From: a virus
Direction: 5' to 3' (one strand)
DNA length: 30,102 nucleotides
IMG/VR virus record: IMGVR_UViG_3300009169_000065
Coordinates: 1 to 30,102 of that record
Under the pieces are notes generated by a model that ran no database searches, was not told the DNA's origin, and worked only from the letters and a program-made list of their open reading frames with translations. This document shows, piece by piece, positions 14,274-21,005 of the stretch. How positions within the stretch are numbered: the stretch's first letter is position 1; each line of letters opens with the position of its first letter. Position numbers and translations under genes: made by a program.

Positions 14274-14773
14274 CAGCGCCACTCCGTCCAGCGGGTCAGG
14301 ATCGGGTTCCTCGCCCGATCAAGACGATACCACCAGCCCGTCGGAACGATGAACTGGAACGAACTGTCGCCGTTCCGGCGGACGCCGATGCTGGCATAGA
14401 CGGTGCGGTTGGCGGGGTTCGCGTCGCCGATCAGGGGGGTGGCGTTGCTGTCTTCGGTGGAGTTCCCCGCCAGATTGATGGCGACCAGCATAGGGTAGCC
14501 GACGGTGTTCTGGTAGTTGACCGCGAAGGACCGGGTCACGACGGTCGGCACACCGACGGGCGACCCGGGGGTGACGGGGTTCGCGTCGGATGCCGCCTTC
14601 AGGGTGCCGGGTGTCATCACGCGATCCGCCGCGAAGCCAGCCACAGCCTCAGCGTCGGTCGCCCACTGCAGGCTGCTGCGGACGTACCAGACGACGCCGC
14701 TCCAGACGAAGGTCAGGCCGTCGCTGGTGTACTCTTGGCCGACGGTGGGTGCGCTGGGGAAGTTCAGGCTCAA
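14273..14773 (-). CDS. Fibre-type paralogue 2 of 3, TTG start
   Basis: 166 residues. Alignment with its neighbours places the start at TTG 14773 (overlap TTGA with the previous stop), since the protein then begins MSLNFPSAPTVGQEYTSDGL like the other two; GTGGAG lies upstream. Longer readings have no ribosome site and lie in the previous gene. The conserved opening continues TFVWSGVVWYVRS and ATDAEAVAGFAADRVMTPGT. The C-terminal half is different (VVTRSFAVNYQNTVGYPMLV, later TGWWYRLDRARNPILTRWTE), but the Trp-rich ending has a common layout with paralogue 3. A rare start suggests a lower initiation rate, perhaps set by coupling. Confidence 0.8.
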   Translation of the reverse strand: MSLNFPSAPTVGQEYTSDGLTFVWSGVVWYVRSSLQWATDAEAVAGFAADRVMTPGTLKAASDANPVTPGSPVGVPTVVTRSFAVNYQNTVGYPMLVAINLAGNSTEDSNATPLIGDANPANRTVYASIGVRRNGDSSFQFIVPTGWWYRLDRARNPILTRWTEWR

Positions 14774-15270
14774 GGCTGATACTCCACGCAGAAACTGATC
14801 TCGTAGCTGGCGCTGTCCGCGACAAACCACGACCAGCCGACGGGCACGATGAAGAAGGCCCCCCGCAGGACAGACGCGCCGCCGGTGTTGTCGGTGGCGA
14901 TGTTGATCCACGTCCCGCCCACGGGACGCAGGTAGAGGTTCCACGTCGCGGCGGCGAGGAACCAGATGCCGAGCGAGACGAGGATGGGGGCGTCGAAGGG
15001 GTTCGCGTACTCGACGTTGATCAGCCGCTCCGCAGACACGTCTACGGGGGCCTTCTGGAAGTAGGCACCGCCCACGGGCAGCGCGGCCTTGGTGGTGAAG
15101 GGCGACGTCGCCACATCGTCGCGGACGCCCGCGATGGCCTCCGCCTCGGTGGCGTAGACGATGTTGGAGGCGTCCATCACCACCCACAGGCTGCCGTTCC
15201 AGACGAAGGTTGCGCCCTCCGCCTGATAGACTTGGCCCGGGACGGGGGCGCTGGGGAAGTTGATTGCCAT
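14770..15270 (-). CDS. Fibre-type paralogue 1 of 3
   Basis: 166 residues, first of the triplet. It starts MAINFPSAPVPGQVYQAEGA followed by TFVWNGSLWVVMD and TEAEAIAGVRDDVATSPFTT, matching the other two copies over roughly the first 65 residues. The remaining 100 residues are strand-rich and unique in sequence (LINVEYANPFDAPILVSLG, ending FVADSASYEISFCVEYQP). The 'NxxNPFD' segment corresponds to NPYD in copy 3 and to NTVG in copy 2. It lies 3 nt after the main tail fibre, with which it probably shares transcription and assembly. Confidence 0.8.
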   Translation of the reverse strand: MAINFPSAPVPGQVYQAEGATFVWNGSLWVVMDASNIVYATEAEAIAGVRDDVATSPFTTKAALPVGGAYFQKAPVDVSAERLINVEYANPFDAPILVSLGIWFLAAATWNLYLRPVGGTWINIATDNTGGASVLRGAFFIVPVGWSWFVADSASYEISFCVEYQP

Positions 15271-15273
15271 GCG

Positions 15274-16803
15274 TCAGGGCCCCAGAAGGGCTTCGAGGGC
15301 CGCCAGCCGCGCCTCAAGGTCGTTGACCTTGTTGGTGAGGGCGACGACCGCCGCCTCGCTGCCGCCAGACGTCTGCACCCACTGCCCGCCGTCCGCGTCC
15401 TGATACCAGACGAAGAGGCCGATGGGGGAGGCGGTCTTGAACCACAGCTGGCCCTGACTGGGGGTCGCGGGCGCGGCGTCGCCGACGGTGGTGGCGGGTG
15501 GGACAGAGCCCACCTGCATGTAGCGGACGTCGCCATGCTCTCGGGTGACGACGCTGGTGGCCCGGGCCAGCGATCCGCCCTTGGCGATGGTGTCCTCGAA
15601 TGTCGCCGGATAGCGGGCGTCGGAGCCGTCGGGGTCGTAGTAGGCGATGTTCAGGAGACCGGCGCGATCTGCCGAGGCATATGCGCGCTCGAAGTAGAGG
15701 AGTGCTTGCGTGATCCCCGCCGCGTTGCGGAAACTCAGGGTGGGGTTACCATCGGAGCGCAGCTGCGCCTGCCCCATGATCACCGCGCCGCCAGTTCCCG
15801 TGACCAGCGTCCCGCTGCTGCCCTTGAGGGTGACCGTCCCGCTCGGCGCGAGAGACCATATCTCCACGTCGTTGTGGCGGAATGTCAGGGCACCTGTCTG
15901 GGTGGGGGTGGCCCGAAGCCTCCAGTCCCACGCGGCGTCCCCGGCGTTGCTGCGGATGATGAAGTCGAGGATGCTGTCCGAGGCCCTCGCGCGCAGGATC
16001 AACGGGGCGAGAACGTTCGGGTTCACCGTCAGGGCACCCGTCAAGGTGCCGCCGACCAGCTGGAGGTAGCGGGCGTCGGCCTCGCCCTCGGTGATGCCGC
16101 CGGTGCCACTGTTCTCGTCCACATACTTCTTGGTGGCGGCGTGGAGGTCGGAAGTGGGCGCGGCATGCAGGGTCAGGAAGCCCGTCAGGGTGCCGCCACC
16201 GAGGGAAAGCTTTCCGTTGATCGAGGTCTGGAGGGCGGCGTCGGCTGCGGCGAAGTCATTGCGGATCGAGGTGTCGGCTGCCGCAAAGTCGTCACGGATC
16301 GAAGCGTCGGCTGCGGCGAACTCACCACGAACCGCCGTCCCGAGGGCGTCCACATACTGCTTGGGCGCGGCATGCAGCAGGGCGGTGGGGCTCGCGGACA
16401 GGGTCAGGAAGCCCGTCATCGTGCCACCAGCCTTCAGCAGGTAGTTCGGTAGCGCCGCCGCGATGGCGTCCACGTCGGCTGCGACCGCCGCCACGTCATC
16501 CGGCTGCGCGATGTCGATGCTGGCCGCCGTCAGGAAGACCGTCGCGCTGCCCGTCAGGACGATCAGGGTGCCTGTGCTGGATTGCACGACGTTCCGGGTC
16601 AGGCCATTGGTGTTCGCGTCGAAGAGGCCCCAGCCCAGTTCCCATGCGCCGCCCTCCTCGATGACGTAGCGCACCGTCGCGCCGCTGGGCACACCAGCCG
16701 CCGTGGGCGACTGGTAGCCCTTCAGGGGGCTGCCCAGAACGAGGGGGTCCGTCCCCACCGTCTTGGTGGAGACGAAGACCCGGTCGGCGAGGAAGACCCT
16801 CAT
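15274..16803 (-). CDS. Main tail fibre protein
   Basis: 509 residues from ATG 16803 (ATGA overlap with the adaptor stop; an upstream reading has no support). The N-terminal ~95 residues are a virion-attachment domain common in phage fibres (LADRVFVSTKTVGTDPLVLG, then VRYVIEEGGAWELGWGLFD and LTRNVVQSSTG). Next come fibre repeats of the type GGTMTGFLTL...HAAPKQYVD (copies near residues 150, 218 and 265), interrupted by a three-unit hendecad coiled coil. The middle is strand-rich. The end holds a short module PSQGQLWFKTASPIGLFVWY that resembles the opening of the three paralogues downstream, and a final heptad helix (LTNKVNDLEARLAALEALLG) suited to trimerisation. Confidence 0.9.
   Translation of the reverse strand: MRVFLADRVFVSTKTVGTDPLVLGSPLKGYQSPTAAGVPSGATVRYVIEEGGAWELGWGLFDANTNGLTRNVVQSSTGTLIVLTGSATVFLTAASIDIAQPDDVAAVAADVDAIAAALPNYLLKAGGTMTGFLTLSASPTALLHAAPKQYVDALGTAVRGEFAAADASIRDDFAAADTSIRNDFAAADAALQTSINGKLSLGGGTLTGFLTLHAAPTSDLHAATKKYVDENSGTGGITEGEADARYLQLVGGTLTGALTVNPNVLAPLILRARASDSILDFIIRSNAGDAAWDWRLRATPTQTGALTFRHNDVEIWSLAPSGTVTLKGSSGTLVTGTGGAVIMGQAQLRSDGNPTLSFRNAAGITQALLYFERAYASADRAGLLNIAYYDPDGSDARYPATFEDTIAKGGSLARATSVVTREHGDVRYMQVGSVPPATTVGDAAPATPSQGQLWFKTASPIGLFVWYQDADGGQWVQTSGGSEAAVVALTNKVNDLEARLAALEALLGP
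16228..16326 (-). repeat. Three 33-bp units encoding hendecad coiled-coil repeats
   Basis: Units at 16326-16294, 16293-16261 and 16260-16228 encode GEFAAADASIR, DDFAAADTSIR and NDFAAADAALQ. Eleven residues equal three helical turns, the hendecad period of straight or right-handed coiled coils. The units are highly similar in DNA as well, so copy number could change by recombination and alter fibre length. Confidence 0.9.
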
Positions 16804-17414
16804 GCGACGCCCCCGTAGGTGATCCGCTGCGGCGAGCCGGTGTTCTTGCGGTTCGCGTTCTCGTCCAGCGCGGACTGCAGCGCGGCCCCGTAAGCACCCA
16901 TCCACACCTGCAGTCGGTCATCCTCCCGCAGGAAGGGCGCGGCATGCTTCAGGGCGCAGTAGGCGTAGACGTCGAGGTAGTTGTCGGCCATCCAGCTGGC
17001 GTCGGTCGCCTTGAAGTCTGGGAGGTTGGCGTAGTAGACCATCGAGACGTCCACCGGGGCCGAGATCGAGTAGGGGCCGATCAGCCGGATCAGGTTGTTG
17101 GAGACGGTGAAGACGGGCCTGAACTGGCCGGCGGCCATCGCCTCCTCCCGCGCGAACTCAAGCGGCGAGAGGTAGGTCAGGGGACCGATGCCAGCCATGC
17201 TCAGGTTCCGCATCTCGCGGTAGTCCAGAGGCGTGGTGAGGATAGTGTCGGTGGCCTGCGCGTCGGCGGTGATCGTGCGATCCTCCACCTTGAAGACGCG
17301 GTTCAGTTCCGCATCCGCCATCTTGATCAGGCTGTCGAGGTTGGCGATCAGGACGGTGTCGCCATCACGCCAGAGGAAGGTCGTCAGGAACGCCTTGAAG
17401 TCTGCGTAGGTCAA
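16800..17414 (-). CDS. Head-tail adaptor (connector) protein, TTG start
   Basis: 204 residues. The only believable start is TTG 17414, with GGAGG eight bases upstream; no ATG or GTG fits the conserved beginning TYADFKAFLTTFLWRDGDTV. This is followed by LIKMADAELNRVFKVEDRTI and a mixed region with LDYREMRNLSM and VSMVYYANLP. The ending carries an aromatic helix DNYLDVYAYCALKHAAPFLR. The pattern 'YAxF-xFL-x-R-D ... LIxxAExxLNR' is that of podophage adaptor proteins that bind below the portal ring (P22 gp4-like position). It is located between head genes and the fibre genes, as expected. The TTG start probably tunes its dosage to the 12 copies needed. Confidence 0.82.
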   Translation of the reverse strand: MTYADFKAFLTTFLWRDGDTVLIANLDSLIKMADAELNRVFKVEDRTITADAQATDTILTTPLDYREMRNLSMAGIGPLTYLSPLEFAREEAMAAGQFRPVFTVSNNLIRLIGPYSISAPVDVSMVYYANLPDFKATDASWMADNYLDVYAYCALKHAAPFLREDDRLQVWMGAYGAALQSALDENANRKNTGSPQRITYGGVA

Positions 17415-17433
17415 TGCCGTCGCCTCCGAGGGG

Positions 17434-17452
17434 GCGGGGCTACTCGCCCCGC
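17434..17452 (-). other. Stem-loop at the gene junction before the adaptor
   Basis: GCGGGGC (17434-17440), loop TACTC, GCCCCGC (17446-17452): a perfect 7-bp GC stem. On the mRNA the stop codon of the upstream gene (17440-17442) lies at the loop and the GGAGG of the TTG-started adaptor is just downstream, so folding may make adaptor translation depend on ribosomes arriving from the gene before. Confidence 0.5.
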
Positions 17453-17754
17453 AGCTTGCTGAACTCGCCGTCCTTCAGCTTCTTGTGGGCGTACTCGCGC
17501 CACTGTTTCGTGCCGATGGCGGCCCCACACTCCTTCGCCCACTTCTGGCCGAGGAGCAGCGGGATTGACCCGATATACCGCATGGTGGGGTTCTTGGGTA
17601 GGTCTTTGGCGGCGCGGATCGCGTCGAACATCGGCTGCGCGTCCTGCGTCTTGGTGATGGTCACCACGCCGTCCTTGCTGACGACCTGCTCGCGGATGCC
17701 GGGCATCGCGTGGCGATCCCCGGCAAGCCAACTCATGCGGTGCAGCGGGGCCAC
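17440..17754 (-). CDS. Conserved small head-morphogenesis-region protein
   Basis: 104 residues from GTG 17754, preceded by GGGGGA; an alternative ATG lies at 17736. It starts MAPLHRMSWLAGDRHAMPGI, then a strand VVTITKTQDAQPMFDAIRAA and a basic half: RYIGSIPLLLGQKWAKECGA followed by TKQWREYAHKKLKDGEFSKL. Short proteins ending in '..IGSIP...W...G...W..YA.KKL.D.-.SKLR' occur next to adaptor genes in many podophages. The function is unknown to me. A DNA- or connector-binding role would suit its strongly basic C terminus, but this is inference. Confidence 0.78.
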   Translation of the reverse strand: MAPLHRMSWLAGDRHAMPGIREQVVSKDGVVTITKTQDAQPMFDAIRAAKDLPKNPTMRYIGSIPLLLGQKWAKECGAAIGTKQWREYAHKKLKDGEFSKLRGE

Positions 17755-17757
17755 CTG

Positions 17758-17946
17758 TCAGTCCCCCACGGCAGCCGATTTGACCGCGAACATCAGCGCG
17801 GTCTCAAGGTGGGACAGCGCCAGCGACTGGCGGCGGCCCACGGGGCTGTTCTCGCGGATCACAGCCTCCATCTCCACGCCAGCCTTCTTGATGGCGTCGA
17901 TGCCGGGGTTGGCGCTCGGGTTGAACTTCGGATCGGTAACGCTCAT
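17758..17946 (-). CDS. Acb2/Tad1-hairpin-like protein, candidate anti-CBASS cyclic-nucleotide sponge
   Basis: 62 residues from ATG 17946, with GAGGG eight bases upstream; ATG 17961 is possible but sits too close to its purine tract. After a short leader (DPKFNPSANPG) the whole protein is one helix-turn-helix hairpin: AIKKAGVEMEAVIRENSPVG, then RRQSLALSHLETALMFAVKS. The second helix matches the family pattern G-R-x-x-S-L-A-x-T/S-x-L-E-x-A-x-M-W/F-A-x-K-A of Acb2 (T4 Vs.4-like) proteins. These form small oligomers that bind cyclic di- and trinucleotides and so block CBASS (and for Tad1, Thoeris) immune signalling. The conserved Trp is Phe53 here. The assignment is by recognised pattern; ligand binding is untested. 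Confidence 0.72.
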   Translation of the reverse strand: MSVTDPKFNPSANPGIDAIKKAGVEMEAVIRENSPVGRRQSLALSHLETALMFAVKSAAVGD

Positions 17947-17950
17947 CTGG

Positions 17951-18193
17951 TCAGCCCTCATGCTCCTCGCCCTCGATATACGGGGCGAGCAGGTTGTGCT
18001 TGGTGAAGTGGCGCGCCTCATGGGGCAGCAGTTCCACCGTGGTGCCGACGGCGCGACGACCCTCGGAGGTCCAGATGTCCGCGCCCTTCACGACGTAGAG
18101 GCCCTTCTTCGGCGTCTTGACCTCAGGCGTGGCTTCAGCCGCCGGGGCCTCTGGGGTGCGGCGGTGGGGCGGGCGAAGGGGGGTGTCGTTCAT
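17951..18193 (-). CDS. Small conserved late protein with Pro-rich N terminus
   Basis: 80 residues with AAGGATG nine bases before the ATG. Residues 1-28 are a disordered Pro/Ala/Glu-rich arm. The rest is a compact domain, LYVVKGADIWTSEGRRAVGT followed by TVELLPHEARHFTKHNLLAP, of the kind 'V..G..v.l...eA..l...n.l', found in many short phage proteins encoded near head genes (DUF7210-like in style). It ends acidic (EGEEHEG). A small head-decoration or packaging accessory role is possible, and it lies five bases before the Acb2-like gene. Confidence 0.75.
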   Translation of the reverse strand: MNDTPLRPPHRRTPEAPAAEATPEVKTPKKGLYVVKGADIWTSEGRRAVGTTVELLPHEARHFTKHNLLAPYIEGEEHEG

Positions 18194-18206
18194 CTTCGGT
18201 TCATCC

Positions 18207-18593
18207 TTAGCGGGGGCCGTAGCCGGTGGCGGTGGGGGCCTGCTTCAGGAACTGCTGCAGCATGGCCATGAGTTCTTCGTCGGGGATCGCGCCCGGCGCT
18301 GGAAGCGGCGACGCGGTGACGGGGTCGTGCGCGCCCGGCATCATGCCGAAGGGGCCGAGACCAGCGGGTGCCGGGGCGGGGGTAGGCGTCATGGGAGGCG
18401 ACCCGCCAGCATAGCCCCCGCTGGTCGAGACCGTCGGCGCGCTGGGGGGAGCCGCCGCGCGGTCATTGTATCCCATCGGGCGCATGCCCATAGCGTTGAG
18501 GAGATCGGAGAAGAGGCCACCCTGAAACTCGTCTCCGGCGGTGCCTGCGCCGCCGCCGTTCAGCATGTCGAGAAGTGAGGTGTAGCCTGCCAT
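18207..18593 (-). CDS. Pro/Gly-rich late protein, unknown function
   Basis: 128 residues with a strong TGGAGG ribosome site. The N-terminal 40 residues contain short helices (YTSLLDMLNGG, FSDLLNAMGM). The middle is a low-complexity Pro/Ala/Gly/Thr linker (PPMTPTPAPAPAGLGPFG). A final helix is DEELMAMLQQFLKQA. This two-helices-with-linker arrangement recalls the gene at 4457-4795 and hints at a scaffold or decoration tether. It is the first gene after the hairpin downstream of the major capsid protein. Confidence 0.72.
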   Translation of the reverse strand: MAGYTSLLDMLNGGGAGTAGDEFQGGLFSDLLNAMGMRPMGYNDRAAAPPSAPTVSTSGGYAGGSPPMTPTPAPAPAGLGPFGMMPGAHDPVTASPLPAPGAIPDEELMAMLQQFLKQAPTATGYGPR

Positions 18594-18613
18594 CGGATGT
18601 CCTCCAAGGGATC

Positions 18614-18635
18614 GGTGCCCCCTCGCGGGGGCACC
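18614..18635 (-). terminator. Strong hairpin downstream of the major capsid gene
   Basis: GGTGCCCCC (18614-18622), loop TCGC, GGGGGCACC (18627-18635): a perfect 9-bp stem, ten bases after the capsid stop codon on the - strand. No T-run follows, so it is more likely a transcript-stabilising or partly terminating element than a full terminator. Such a device lets the capsid mRNA be more abundant than downstream messages. Confidence 0.7.
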
Positions 18636-18644
18636 GTGTTCAGA

Positions 18645-19673
18645 TCAGGGAGCCGGGGCAGCGCCCGAGGTGTCGGCGATGACACCGTGGGCCTGCTCGT
18701 TGTCCACCTGCAGGCCGTACTCGGCCCAGATCAGGCGCGAGCGGGCGTGGCCCGTCTCGGCCAGCGGCTTCTGCTTCACCTCATCGAGCCAGACCATGCG
18801 GGCATAGTCGGGGTCGATGACGTACACCGGGATGTTGTTGCCCAGAGTGTTGGGGGCGACGAAGTCGGTGTTCGGAAGGAAGCGCGTCGGCACGATGTCG
18901 AGTTCACCGAAGTCCGAGACGTAGACGTCGATGGCAGCCGACAGGGTCTTGTCCACGGCGTCCTTGTAGCGGGTCGAGGAGCCCGTGAAGGTCTTCGAGA
19001 TGACACGCTTGTTCAGCGCCTCAACCAGAGCCATCGTGGGCTGCGCGCCAGCCTTCCAGCACTTGCCGATGACCTCGTTGAACTGGTCTTCGGTGAGGGC
19101 CGCCGGCGAGGTGCCGGGGGTGGCTGCCGCGTTCGGGTAGCCGTCAGTGCCGCCCGACAGGGTCGGGTTCCCACCGCCAGCCTCGCGCACGACGTTGGTC
19201 TTGAGGAAGGCCGGGAGGCCAGCCGAGACCCGCGTGGTGGCACCCTGACCCGCGCCGGGGACAGCTGCGATGTTCTGCAGCAGCATCATCTCCACGTCGC
19301 GCTTCATCTCGCGCATCTTCAGCGCGATCTGCTCCGCGAGGCGGTTGATGTCCTCGGCGGCGCTGTCCACAGCCTCGTCGGTGTGGGAGGTGACGACCTT
19401 CTTGTCGCTGATCTGGGTGTAGTTGCCCAGACGGTTGGCCATCGTGGCCGCGTCGGTCCCGGGGGCCTGTTCGCCTTCAGGGACGCGGTTGTTGATGTCC
19501 GGCGCGGCGAGGTCAACGACCGGCCACTCGAAGTAGGTGCTGTCGGTGGTCTTGGTCCCGATGGCTGCTTGGAACGGCAGTTCCTCGGGGGAGATCATGA
19601 CGTACTGCTCTTGGAGGTCCTCGCGGATCACCTTGTTGTCGTACGTTTCGATCATGTTGGCTTCAACGGCCAT
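18645..19673 (-). CDS. Major capsid protein, SU10/DUF5309-like HK97 fold
   Basis: 342 residues, preceded by AAGGAAGAAAATC, the most AT-rich and probably strongest ribosome site in this unit. The pattern is that of SU10-type (DUF5309-like) capsid proteins: KVIREDLQEQYVMISPEELP, FEWPVVDLAAP.., VPEGEQAPGT, then MANRLGNYTQISDKKVVTSH with an EDINRLAEQIALKMREMKRD helix (the spine helix). Strand-rich axial-domain sequence follows (LGELD-type region FGELDIVPTRFLPNT, then NIPVYVIDPDYARMVWLDEV). Gene order scaffold-capsid and the following hairpin are typical for a highly expressed coat protein. No maturation protease is fused. Confidence 0.93.
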   Translation of the reverse strand: MAVEANMIETYDNKVIREDLQEQYVMISPEELPFQAAIGTKTTDSTYFEWPVVDLAAPDINNRVPEGEQAPGTDAATMANRLGNYTQISDKKVVTSHTDEAVDSAAEDINRLAEQIALKMREMKRDVEMMLLQNIAAVPGAGQGATTRVSAGLPAFLKTNVVREAGGGNPTLSGGTDGYPNAAATPGTSPAALTEDQFNEVIGKCWKAGAQPTMALVEALNKRVISKTFTGSSTRYKDAVDKTLSAAIDVYVSDFGELDIVPTRFLPNTDFVAPNTLGNNIPVYVIDPDYARMVWLDEVKQKPLAETGHARSRLIWAEYGLQVDNEQAHGVIADTSGAAPAP

Positions 19674-19693
19674 GATTTTCTTCCTTCTGGGGA

Positions 19694-20761
19694 TCAGCGG
19701 CGGGTCGCGCCCGGCCTGCTGATGACGAGGGTTTTGGCGACGTCACGGTAGTCTCCCGTGGACCTCGCCTGCTCAACCGCCGCCTGCGTCTTCTTCTGGA
19801 AGGTCCCGTTGGCTGCGCGCGTCGTGGGGGTCTGCGCCTTTGGCGGGGTGGGTTTCACCGTCGCCGTTGGCTTTCCGCCGCTCCTTGCACCCATGATGGT
19901 CTCCGCTCCCTGTGCCGCCAACATCGCGAGATAGATGACGCGCCGATCCGTCGCATATTTCCGCACTTCCTCGTCGGAGAACCCGACGGCCCGTGCGATC
20001 TCGAATACCCGCGTGGCTTGGGCCTTGCGGTACTCAGGGTTGGCCATCGCTGGCACTTCCTGAACCATCCGCTCAACTTCCGCCGCCGCGAACTGCGACC
20101 GTGTCTGCGCCTCAAGTGCCTCGGCCTGCTGCACGACCTCCTGCATATGAGCCTGCTGCGCCCTGAGCCGTTCCTGATCCTGCCTGTACGCCTCGACACC
20201 CGTCAGATAGCCAATGGGGTCGGTGCGCTGCAGAGATGGGTCTGGCATCTGCACCTGCGGGGCCAAGATGGCGGCCCCGTAATGCTGGTAGACTTGGGCA
20301 AGCTGCTGCGCTTGGTTGCGAAGCGCCTCGGTTTCCTTCTGGATGATTTCCCGTGCCGCCCCGCGTTCCTGCTCCAGTGCGACGTCGCGCGCTCGAACAG
20401 CTTCGTTGCGGGCCTCGGTGGCCTCCTGAAGACGTTTGGCGATAGCCCCCTCACCGCTGTAAGACTTGATGAGTTCGGCCAGCGAGACGTCGCGCTCCTC
20501 TCCCGCCACTTTCAGGCGGTAGAACTGCTCTTCGTCGCTGTCGCCCGTTCCCGCTTCGCCACTTTCCGAGGGGACTTGCGCCTCGTCAGTGCCTGCGGGG
20601 TCGATGCGATCCTCGTCATCGTCGCCTGTCGGCAAGTCGGCCTGATGGTCGGCACCCTGCTGCCCCTGCTCAATCGGCGTCGGAGCGGTCGGCGTGGCGG
20701 ACCTAGTTTCGACAAGTGCGGCAGCTACACTGCGGATGCTGCCGGGTTCGTCTGCTGGCAT
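19694..20761 (-). CDS. Scaffold protein
   Basis: 355 residues immediately upstream of the capsid gene (20 nt). It has the scaffold layout: a disordered acidic N-terminal half (TGDDDEDRIDPAGTDEAQVP and GTGDSDEEQFYRL), a central coiled coil (about residues 105-160, LQEATEARNEAVRARD.. and EIIQKETEALRNQAQQLAQV), a second helical segment (QERLRAQQAHMQEVVQQAEA), and a basic C terminus (KPTPPKAQTPTTRA, ending SRPGATRR) suited to binding the capsid protein inner surface. It is removed or cleaved before DNA packaging in related phages. No protease is visible in the window. Confidence 0.88.
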   Translation of the reverse strand: MPADEPGSIRSVAAALVETRSATPTAPTPIEQGQQGADHQADLPTGDDDEDRIDPAGTDEAQVPSESGEAGTGDSDEEQFYRLKVAGEERDVSLAELIKSYSGEGAIAKRLQEATEARNEAVRARDVALEQERGAAREIIQKETEALRNQAQQLAQVYQHYGAAILAPQVQMPDPSLQRTDPIGYLTGVEAYRQDQERLRAQQAHMQEVVQQAEALEAQTRSQFAAAEVERMVQEVPAMANPEYRKAQATRVFEIARAVGFSDEEVRKYATDRRVIYLAMLAAQGAETIMGARSGGKPTATVKPTPPKAQTPTTRAANGTFQKKTQAAVEQARSTGDYRDVAKTLVISRPGATRR

Positions 20762-20792
20762 TGATCGCCCTTCCTCTCGGTGTTGCGCGATG

Positions 20793-21005
20793 TCACTTGG
20801 CTTTTCGTGCCCATGTTTCGAGTTGCCCCAACATTTCGGACACGACCCTAGTGCCAGCGTAGGAATACTCCCGACCCGCTACATCTGGCAAGGGGCTTGC
20901 TGCAATGGCCTCCAGATAGTCCTGCCGGAGTGTCTCCAGCAGGTGCTTGGTCACCGGGTTCGACAGCAGTGCCTTGGCGGCGCGGTTCCGTTCGTCGTCG
21001 GTCAT
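20793..21005 (-). CDS. Small protein between portal and scaffold
   Basis: 70 residues starting four bases inside the portal stop (ATGA overlap). Mostly helical: DDERNRAAKALLSNPVTKHL, then LETLRQDYLEAIAASPL, a turn, and RVVSEMLGQLETWARKAK. It has neither cysteines nor membrane segments. Proteins of this size with an NP-x-x-x-x-L-x-x-x-R pattern sit at the same place in other podophages, with no described function known to me. Coupling to the portal suggests a part in procapsid assembly. Confidence 0.75.
   Translation of the reverse strand: MTDDERNRAAKALLSNPVTKHLLETLRQDYLEAIAASPLPDVAGREYSYAGTRVVSEMLGQLETWARKAK

Noticed and set aside
14273-15187. A 304-residue reading of fibre paralogue 2
   Set aside because: The first 138 residues lie inside the upstream paralogue and are Arg/His-rich. 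Homology puts the start at TTG 14773.
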